A DNA stretch of 64,000 nt from Pogona vitticeps (lineage: Eukaryota > Chordata > Lepidosauria > Squamata > Agamidae). Shown one piece after another: positions 55,800 to 64,000 of this stretch; the stretch's first letter is position 1, and every line of letters starts with the position of its first letter. The stretch covers positions 317,501-381,500 of the forward strand of contig NC_135795.1 of assembly GCF_051106095.1 (NCBI RefSeq). The letters run 5' to 3'. The position numbers were made by a program, and so were the translations under genes. The notes beneath the pieces are model-generated. The model searched no databases. It was given only the letters and a program-made list of their open reading frames with translations, and was not told the DNA's origin.

Positions 55800-57130
55800 C
55801 CGGCCTCCCAGGCAAGGTGAGTCCACCGCGGCGCAGGGCCGGGGCCGGTGAGGCGGCAGCCTGCCTCCGGAGGCCGGTTCAAACGTCCACAAGGAGCCGG
55901 GCGGCGGAGGAGGGGGGGCAGCCTATGTCCCCGACGACGACCCCCCTCCGACGGCTGCAAAGCTGGGCGCGCCTGCCCGCCCGCCCGCCCCCCGCGCCCT
56001 GCCAAGCTGAAGAGAGCTTTCTTGAATTCGGGCGGTCAGGGCAGGGACGTGGACGCCCCACGTGCGACGCGGCCCGCCGGGAGCATCGCCGCCCCGACCA
56101 GGAGGATGCCGAGAAAGGACGGCCTCTGCCCCCAGGGAGCCCCCTTCCCCTACGAGAGGCTCAGCCGCGCCCTTAGCCCGCCTCTCCCTCCCTGGCCCTC
56201 CTAGCTCCAGGCGCCGGACATAACACGGGAGCTCGGGGAACTGTTTGCCACTTTAAATCCGAGGGCATTTGCTTGAAGACCGAGCTGGAAGCGCCTGGTG
56301 GCTCCGGAAAGGTTTGCCGCCCGAAGGAGCGTGAGTGGATGGGGGGGGGGGGGGGAGGGAGCGGCCTTTGCCGGAGCGCTGGGGAGACCCGGCTCGGAGA
56401 AAGGCGGAGGAAGAGACCGACGAAGGGCGGGAGCGGGCCCAGAGCTGGAGCCGCCGCCCCCGCGCCCCTGGGCTGGCAGTCCCGTGGCGATCCCGCCCCG
56501 TCGGGGAAGAGGCGCGCAGGGCGCAGCGGCTGGAGCGCAGCAGCAGCAGGAGGAGGAGGAGGAGGAGGAGAAGGCGGCCCCAGGTGAGCAGGTTGCCCGA
56601 TGGAGCGCGGGGGGGGGGGCAGGCGGACCACGGGGAGGCGCCGCTGGGGTCGGCGGCTATGGGGGGGGGGGTGCGGTGAAGAGAGAGAGAGAGAGATCGG
56701 AATCGAGGCTGCGCATCCGACGGCTAAGCCGATCCCCCTCCCGCCGTGTCCAGTCTCGGGGCTCAGATCAGCGCCGTGGAGAGGCAGAGCTTCTCGCTCC
56801 GGGCGGGCCTGGCCAGGGAAGGCTGGGTGCAGAGGCGACCTGCGTGCCTCTCCCGGGAACCCCTCCGGGCGCGCCCGCCTTTGGGGAAGCCGAGGCAGGG
56901 GCAGGGCACCGGCCGGGACTGTCGCGGCCCCCGGAGCGCCCCTTCCGTCGGGTTGAGGAGCGAGAAGAGACGGCTCCGGCGGAGGCTTCCTCCTTCATCG
57001 GGGCAGCAACTCGGCCTCTTCCCAGGGGATCCTCCTTCGTGGGGGATCGAGGCCTTCAGGGGCCAGGAGGGCGCGCAGCGTTGCTGCCGCGGAATCAACC
57101 GCAAGTCTGCTTGGGGACTGTCCACTGAGA
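55800..57130 (+). promoter_or_regulatory. CpG island, probable promoter and 5' exon of an unidentified gene
   Basis: Dense CpG and GC boxes, with two strong plus-strand donors: GGCAAG|GTGAGT at 55815/55816 and CCCCAG|GTGAGC at 56583/56584. An (AGC)n(AGG)n run lies at 56539-56571. A 276-codon frame at 56298 shows no domain and is probably chance in GC-rich DNA. The likely reading is a non-coding first exon that splices to the exon at 60632. Confidence 0.5.
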
Positions 57131-60100
57131 GACCCTGAGGTCTGGGAACTTGGGTAGCCCAGCGTGGCCTCCGGCTGCGAGCTAGCCAGGAGTAATTCAC
57201 CCCTCCCCCCCCTGCACAAAAAAGTTCAAACCCGGTAGCAGAGGACCCTCTATGGCGGCGGGGGGGGGGGATGCGTGCACGCCTTTGGGCATCAGTGGCT
57301 GGAAGGGGGGAGGATGCCAGGGGTGGAGGGAGCCGGGGCATGCGACCCTCCCCTCCCCCGTCGGCCTCTCAGCGCCACCCTCTTTTCTCTTTCTGCCTCC
57401 CCGGTTTACCGGCAAAGGGACCTAACTGGTTGCTTCCAGAAGGCTTTGGGAACTGGGCAGGGGCCGAGGGCCACAGGGGCCCCACATGTTAGGGGACCCA
57501 TTGTTGTGAAGGCAGGTCTGTGCCTCCTAAAGGCTGCTGTGGGCCCCAGAGAGGAGGCTCCCAGAGGCCGGGCAGTGGGAGACTCGGGAGGGAGAAAAGA
57601 GGAAGGACGTGTGGGATTCATGGCCACAAGATGCACCCGTGGCTGCTAACGTGGACGGAAGAGAGACCCAGAATGACTCCCTGTTGGGTAGATAAACAGA
57701 TACGCCCCCCCCACGCCCCCTTCAAGGCCAAGCTCTGAGAGAAGAGGACGGGCTTCCTGCGCCGCATGCAGGATCTCTCCCTCCCCCTTCCCCAGAGTGC
57801 AAAACCACGACTGGACGTGGTGCTGATCCAGCTCTGGGGATCATGTGTCCTGCCCTCCCCAGAGATCCCTCACGGGCGACTTGGCCGGCTGCACAGACCA
57901 CATCAGCATGGTGGCTACCTAGGCAAACCCAGTGGTGGGAGGGGGCGGAGAGACACTGGCCCAAGCGTGGAGCCAATGATGGAGGCAGTCTGTCTGTCTG
58001 TCTGGATGGAGCGGAGCAAGGTCTTCTGGCTGGGGATCCATTAGGCCAGCAGTCAAGGTCAGGATCCACCCATCTGGCCCCAACACGGACTGAGCAATGG
58101 TGGCTGCACGCTCTTCAGAGGATGCCTCTGATTTCCCAAGGACTCTCCAGCAGGTCAAAGCCTAGGCGGCTGTTCCTATTTTTAAATGATGAGTTGCATG
58201 CAAGCCAAGAAGATGTGGTAGACCCTGTTCGTTCCAAGCAGAGCCACCGCTGGCCTTGCTCCCCCCACCTCAACTTTCCTGCCTCTGTCTTGTCCCCTAA
58301 AGCCAAGACCAGAAAGCACACCCCACCCCCACCCCTCAAGCACCTCCGCTTGCTTTAAGGTCAGTTCCTCCCATTTCCCAAGCAGGGAAACGTGAAGTTC
58401 AAGAGCCATCTCAAGTGGTCTGCAATGTTTGTTCTTCCAGACGGAAGATGTGTTTTCGGGCTCTGGGCCAGGAGGGAGGCCCCAGACAGCCCATCAGTTG
58501 TGCGCAGGGGGCCCCTTGTGTGCCAGCGGGGTTGGGCTCACCTGTGCACCACCCACAGAGGCGGCCCTTCCCAGCCCTGCTCCCTTGCTCAGCTGCCTCG
58601 TCCCTCGTCCCAAGCCCGCATGCCCAGTTGGAGGCTTCCTGAGATGCAAAGGGCCGGAGGGCCAAGCCAGAGGGGGACAGCTTTTGCCTTGGGGAGCACC
58701 AAGCAGGTCCCACTAGCCCGGCTGGCCAGCTGGTTGGTAAGCCTGGAGGCTGCTTTTCCCTCTCCCAGGCCTTCTGTGTCCGGCTGGCTTAGCTTAGCTA
58801 TGGGGAGCTGCCAAAGCTCTGTCCCCAACACGCTGCACCTCTAGCAGACACACAACACATTCCTCAGAATCAGTAGCCAGCCAGTCCGGAGGATTCAGCA
58901 GGCAGGCAGGCAGGCAGGCGGGCAGGGGGTCAGGGTGGGGGTGCTGTTGGGGGGGGGGGCAGGCCACTGAATGCCTTTCCTTCCCTGGGACTGTTGCATA
59001 AAACCCTTCCAGGCAAGATTGTTATCCTGCTTTTCCCGTTTACCTTTGGTGCTCAGCTGTGAAGCCGGTCATGCGGGACCCAGCCCGGCCTGCCTGGCCC
59101 CCTGGACTCCCTTGGCCAGGCCCTCCTCTCTTAGTCCCCTGTGCGTGCACTCCCCTTCCCTCCCTCCCTCCCTCAGTGTTAGGTCTTCCGGAATGCCAGG
59201 GAATTTGGGTGATTCCCTCCAGTCCTGCATCCCCAGCCTGGATTATGTCCCCTTTATTTACCAACACTCTTGCAGGTTCAAAGAGAGGTCGTTTTAAGGA
59301 AGTGGACCAAATTACTTTTAGCTGTAATGTTCCTTAAAAAGGTAAAGGTTCCCCATGACATTTTTAGTCCAGTCGTGTCCTACTCTAGGGGGCGGTGCTC
59401 ATCCCGTTTTTCAAGCCGTAGAGCCAGCGCTTGTCAGAAGACAGTTTCCGTTGTCACGTGGCCAGCGTGGCTAGGGAACGCCGCCATTTTACCTTCCCAC
59501 CGAGGTGGCACCTATTTATCTACTCGCATTTACATGCTTTCGAACTACTAGGTTGGCAAGGAGCTGGGACAAAGCGATGGGCGTTCACTCCGTCGTGTGG
59601 ATTCGATCTTACGACTGCTGGTCTTCTGACCCTGCATCACACAAAGGCTTCTGCGGTTTAGCCCACAGTGCCACCATGTTCCTAGTTTCTGTCAAAAGTT
59701 GACCTTTAAAGTCATTTTAGAAATCCTTTGTGGAGTTTGATGCCGTTATCTTAATGATCCTCAGTGGCCAGTGTATTTTCCCCCCTAAATTGTGTCAAAG
59801 AATAGTAGCAGAACTGGCCACTAGAGAGAACCAGAGAGTGTTGGGCATAGCCGGGCTGAGGGCCTGATTCACAACAGCCCCTCTTCCCAGGCAGGCCTCC
59901 GAGTCTTTGATGGAGGCCCTGTCTACTTAGCAGGAGGTATGTCAGCACCACCTGCTGTGGGACAAAGGTAAACTTTTGCAACGCCTGGCATAAGGCATGT
60001 TGATTCAATTAGCACTCTGAGCACAAGTTTCTTTAGTCTGCTCTTGGAACAGCCATGGCCCAACATGTAAATGCCATGCAACACAACCCTTTCCTTGTTC

Positions 60101-60631
60101 AGCCGAGGAGGAGGAGGACAGCCCCGTCACAAGTGATGCAACGAGTTCCTTCTAAAACACAACACGCTGAGCTTCACCTCCTCCCCCCCACCCTCGTTTT
60201 CACTCCCTGTTGAGACGGAATAGGCACGTGTTGCGGGTGGGGCGGTGGTGTCGGTGTGGGCTGTGTTGGCTCCCACCCGGCCTCTTCTGAAGGCTTAGCA
60301 TAGTTGTGGAAGTTCAAGTGGAAATGGATGCACCAGAATCAGTTACGCATCATGGAAAACAGCTAAAACGGATAGCCCTTCAAAGCCCCCCCCCCCCCGA
60401 CACTGCTCTCAGCCTCATCGGCTATCCGAAGGAAAAGCTCCTGGGGGGGTCACTGTAAGACCTCTAAGAGAAAAGAGCTCTCCCCCCCCCCCCAGCAGAG
60501 GAACAGCCACCTCTCGATCAGCTCTCTCTGCACCTTGGCTGCCACGGGATTTGGGGCTTTGGAGGCTGAGGCGGGACCTCATCTCTCCTTCTCTCCCTCT
60601 CTCTCTCTCTCCCTCTCTCTTGTGGCTGCAG
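57131..60631 (+). other. Probable first intron of the unidentified gene
   Basis: 3.5 kb between the CpG island and the next candidate exon. It holds a SINE at 59339-59682, a (GGCA)n run at 58902-58926 and CT-rich sequence just before 60632. No coding exon is supported. Confidence 0.4.
59339..59682 (-). mobile_element. Sauria-type SINE, near full length
   Basis: Left end AAAGGTAAAGGTTCCCCATG and CAGTCGTGTCCTACTCTAGG is the reverse of the RTE/BovB-like tail. The middle includes CTTCCCACCGAGGTGGCACC. The right end GATTCGATCTTACGACTGCT ... GGTTTAGCCCACAGTGCCAC is the reverse of a tRNA-derived head (B box GATCGAATCC, A box TGGCACTGTGG). Few breaks relative to the common squamate form. Marks the genome as squamate. 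Confidence 0.75.
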
Positions 60632-60862
60632 GAGACCCCCTGGAGCGCTCCGAGCGCAGGAGCCTTAACATTTTAGCACTTGAAGAAGGGCCTGGCTGGA
60701 GCTCCCCTTCCTCTGCCTGGACTTTTGGGGGATCCTGGAGCATGTGTCCTGGATGAACCTACTCTGAATCACTTCACTGTCTCTGAGCGGGAGCAGCAAA
60801 GAATTCCGTTCCGAGTACAATGGATGCCCTCGGCCTGAAAGTGGAAGCCGGGCACTCATCAG
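60632..60862 (+). CDS. Candidate exon with start codon, unidentified gene
   Basis: Acceptor TGTGGCTGCAG after a long CT-rich tract; then 187 bases of leader; ATG at 60819 opens MDALGLKVEAGHSS and donor AG|GTAAGG follows in phase 1. This layout (leader plus about 14 codons) and the residues recall the N-termini of squamate SCAN/zinc-finger proteins, but the match is weak and from memory. It is not SCNN1B, whose first coding exon encodes the HG motif and M1. No next exon is identified. Leader and CDS are annotated together because the exon boundaries, not the frame, carry the evidence. Confidence 0.4.
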
Positions 60863-63484
60863 GTAAGGCCAGTCCATGAAAAAAGGTGAACTTGTTGTAA
60901 GTAAAACCCATAATCCGCAGGGTTGGCAATGGCTTTATTGGGAGCGAGGGCTGCGCCGTTATAGTAGGCAAGCTTTTGAGATCTTCGTAACTCCTCATTT
61001 GGCTGGGTCAAAGCGAAGGGAGGAGAGAGAACCAGACTGAGGTAGCAGATAGGATGTCGAATTGGGACTCAGGAGAGCTTGGCCAAGGACAGTCGTGGGG
61101 GTGGCCATGGCTCTTTGGACTACCTGCCTGAGATGCCCTTGGAGGCACTATTTCTCTTGCTTTTGTGTTCCGTGAAGAATCTCGCAGTTTGCTTATTGCA
61201 TTTGAATTTTGATTGCTATGATTCTTGGGAGGAGTGTTGCCATTTGCAGTGTGCTTGTTTTGGGAAAATCAAAGGTGTAACTGTTGATTTTTCCATAATT
61301 GTAAATGTTTTGCCAACTGAGCTCAACTTCCTCGCCTTCAGAACAGTCATGAGCTTCTCCCAGCCTTGGCGTTCTTCACGTGGCCGGTGGGAGCAATGAG
61401 AAGATGAGCCGCCAGTGTGGCTGGATTCGCCCTCTAGCGAAGTTTGAAGGCTATGCTCACCTTCGGTCCTTCCGAACAGTTACTAACCTGGTAGATCAGG
61501 GGGATGCTGTGGATAGTACCTCTTGATTGCTGGAAGGCTTATCCATACTGTCATGGGTAAGGTGGGAAAATGCAGGGCACACTTTGGAGGGGTTTAGAGC
61601 GCTGGCCGTCCCGGGCTCCCTTGTCCACCCGGAAGCAAGGGAGGAGAGATCAAGTGAGGTTGTCGCTGGCTTCTGGGGCCCCCGTCTGTCTCCACCCTCG
61701 CAGTTCATGGCTGAAACAAAGGAGTTGATGGATGGCTCACTCAGATTGCAGATAAAACCGAAGAGTGGGAGGTAGGATGTTGAGTGTGAGGTAGGATGTT
61801 TGGAGGTCTCTGTGGCTGAGGCCGGAGCAGGTTCATCTCCTTTTGCTCCAGAGAGCAGACAGATTTAAATGGGAAGGAAAAAGGGGTTGACTAAGTGGTG
61901 GAAAGCGCTTCCGATGGGTACGAGTGGCTTGACAAAGGGAAAGAGAGACCTTTCTTGAGATTTTCTTGAGATCTGAAGAGGAACTTCTCTAGAGCCGTAG
62001 AGTAGCGACCTCCATCGGCCTGCGTTAACACCTCAGTCAGATGTCAGGCGGTCTTGGAGGGTTCCTGGCTGGTGAACAGGCTGTGTGCGTCAGCCGAAGT
62101 GTGGCTCAGACTCCTGAGCTGCTCAACAGCAGCGGACAGTCGCGAGGAGGAGAATGTCTAAGGAGGAACGACTGGAGGAAGCGAGGAGGCCGAAGAGAAT
62201 CCTAGGTGGGGTGAGGGTGGAGGAACGAGAGAGCACGCAGCAGATCCCTATACCCGCAGCTACGGGACAGAGGAGAAAAACTTGTTCCCCTTCTGCTCCA
62301 GAGGGCACGGCTGGACCTCACGGGGGCCTGGGAGAAGAAGGTAGATTTCCACCATCCATGAAGAGAAAGATCCTGCCACAGAGAGGGCGCGGGATCCGTT
62401 CCCTACCCGGCCACTCAGCCCTTCCTTGGTGGAGGCCTTCTGGCAGAGGCGGGGAGCTGCCCTGCTGTGGCAAAGCTCACCCAGTGGCGCGTGGCGCATT
62501 TTGGAGGTCAGCACATTTTGTGGGGCATGTCCTTCTTGAGAGAGTTCCTGAAGAGAGGTTCTACGGTCCCGGCACGTTTTATACAAAAGGGAACTTGCTT
62601 GTCATTCAAGTGCCCCAAGGACGAAAGCAGCAGCGAGCTGGATGAAGTAAGGGTCCCCTCCCCACCTCCCCAACTAATCCGTTTGGTGGTTTTGTTAATC
62701 TTCCAGTAGCAACTGTAGAATTCCTCCGAAATTAGGTAGCTCAGAATCCCCCTTCGTTTGCTATAATCCCTGCCTCTCCCCCCCCACCCCCCGCTGTGTT
62801 TAGGTGAACCTGCCTGGGACTGGCCATTTGCTCTTCTCCCCAACCCTGTGCCGCCACCCCCCCCCGGCACTTTTGGGGGTGGCTCCATTTGGTGAACCTT
62901 GAGAATGAGTAGGGACAAAAGGAATCCCGCCTGCCCTCTCACCTCCCCTTCCCTGGTGGCTCTGGCAGAGCCAAGAGGCACAAAGGCATGCGCAGGGGGT
63001 GTGTGTGTGAGTTCACTTCCCTCTCTGGTTCTTGGGAAGCCTTCCCGCGAATGGCCTTCTAGTCACCGAGAGCAAAGCCTCGTCCCTTTCCTCCTGGGGA
63101 CCGAAACGGAAAAGACAAGCAGGAGGCAACGTTCTGGGCAGTGACTCAGGCGGAAGGCCACTCAGGGCGAGGGGGTCGGGTGAGGTGAGGGGCCCCGGGG
63201 ACCGACAAGGCGAGGCTCTCCGTCAGCAACGTTGACGGTGGAAGGCCGGTGGATCCATTGGGCGTTGGGCGGCTCCGTTCCGACCTGCTGGCTCCTGCGC
63301 GTCCTGGTTCTGCCAGGCCCACCACGCCCGGTTTCTGCCTCGTGCTCTGCTCCTGAGGCTGCTCTTCAAGGCCTGGGAAGTGGGGATCCATCTGGCCCCC
63401 CTGGGGCCAAAGAGGACCCAAAAGTTGGTTAGTGAGTCAGTTTTGGAAATCGCATGGGATTAGGCTTCAGAGTTCTGCCCAAAA

Positions 63485-63518
<34 letters not shown>

Positions 63519-64000
63519 CCAAGTAGACGCCAATGTTGTCGTCATAACAGGGGTGACGAGGCTGGTCGTTATGCAATGCTTTTTACCCTTTCTGGGCTGG
63601 CACTTTTTGCTCATGTTTTGCAGGCTGCCTCAGAGAGCCTTGCCTTCGGTCTCTCAGCCCAGTGGCAGGTCACCCAAGCCCACAGACTCACGCAAATCGA
63701 AGAGAGACACACATTTCATACACAGGCTGTCCTCTTTCTTCCTGGTGCCAGACACGTTTTAGAACAAGGCAGCCGTCGCTTTGGCCGGCACAGGTTGCAG
63801 CCGACCTGATGCTAAAGCCGAGGTCACCGTAGGATGTGATTCCGAGGGGCTTTTGTGTCTACAAGGTCAGGCTTGCAAAGGAAGTTCAGGTGGACGTCTG
63901 AGGACCAATCACAAAGTGGCGCCAACTAACCTGCAAAGTACAGGACATGAAGGAAGCTCCTGCTGTAACCATCACACGCAAGGACCACTTAAGGAGCTCC
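60863..64000. other. Right end: candidate intron and unassigned sequence
   Basis: Contains a possible SINE scrap near 61050 (TTGGGACTCAGGAGAGC), an orphan 163-codon frame at 62154-62645 and an (AAC)n tract at 63483-63519. No SCAN, KRAB or zinc-finger exon and no ENaC exon is visible. Confidence 0.6.
63483..63519 (+). repeat. (AAC)n trinucleotide repeat
   Basis: About 12 AAC units with one ATC interruption; translates as the poly-Asn and poly-Thr of false frames. Confidence 0.92.

Noticed and set aside
56298-57128. 276-codon frame in the third CpG island
   Set aside because: Gly/Arg/Glu-rich with encoded GGA repeats and interrupted by a strong splice donor at 56583; better read as non-coding 5' exon sequence.
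59339-59682. A functional tRNA gene (A and B box-like sequences)
   Set aside because: The boxes lie in a tRNA-derived SINE head joined to a BovB-like tail; no cloverleaf with a proper anticodon arm and acceptor stem is seen.
60632-60862. First exon of SCNN1B
   Set aside because: The encoded MDALGLKVEAGHSS does not resemble the beta ENaC N-terminus, and no HG/M1 exon follows; kept only as an unidentified gene start.

Overview
The window is vertebrate nuclear DNA, most likely from a squamate reptile (lizard or snake) and probably from a GC-rich microchromosome. The evidence is split genes with GT-AG introns, CpG-island promoters, very many microsatellites and C/G homopolymers, BovB (RTE) LINE pieces, a tRNA-headed SINE of the Sauria type, and CR1/L2-like LINE debris. 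Species cannot be read from the sequence.

Two complete protein genes stand back to back. USP31 (ubiquitin-specific protease 31) runs on the minus strand from its ATG at 35528 to its stop at 13452. I resolved 16 coding exons, all with consensus donors and acceptors and compatible phases. The predicted product is about 1423 aa, with a one-base frame inconsistency inside exon 1. SCNN1G (gamma subunit of the epithelial sodium channel ENaC) runs on the plus strand from 38596 to 47508 in 13 coding exons, predicting 679 aa. The USP31/SCNN1G order and opposite orientation is the arrangement I know from human 16p12.2. Both genes are compact: every USP31 intron except the first is about 1.1 kb or less, and SCNN1G occupies about 9 kb.

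Region by region: 1-9194 is intergenic and holds a BovB fragment, CR1/L2-like debris and three AT-rich islands that look like conserved non-coding elements. 9195-13451 is the probable USP31 3' UTR. 13452-35528 is USP31, with an 11 kb first intron carrying SINE and BovB pieces. About 34650-36000 is the USP31 CpG-island promoter, with a YY1-type site. 36000-38000 holds CR1 3' ends. About 38030-39240 is the SCNN1G CpG island and first exon. 38596-47508 is SCNN1G, and its 3' UTR ends near 48495. 48500-55800 is intergenic, with a long (GT)n(GA)n tract and BovB/SINE fragments. About 55800-57130 is a third CpG island that probably starts another plus-strand gene. A short exon at 60632-60862 carries a 14-codon start of that unidentified gene. 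SCNN1B, the partner gene that follows SCNN1G in mammals, has no recognisable coding exon before the window ends.

The two main genes are not known to share a pathway beyond ubiquitin: ENaC surface number is set by NEDD4L ubiquitination through the PY motif of its subunits, and USP31 is a deubiquitinase. No link between them is shown here. I found no undescribed multi-gene system. The strongest leads are the apparent move of the gamma-ENaC start codon into exon 1, an overlapping upstream reading frame there, the USP31 exon 1 frame break, the AT-rich islands, and the unidentified gene at the right end.
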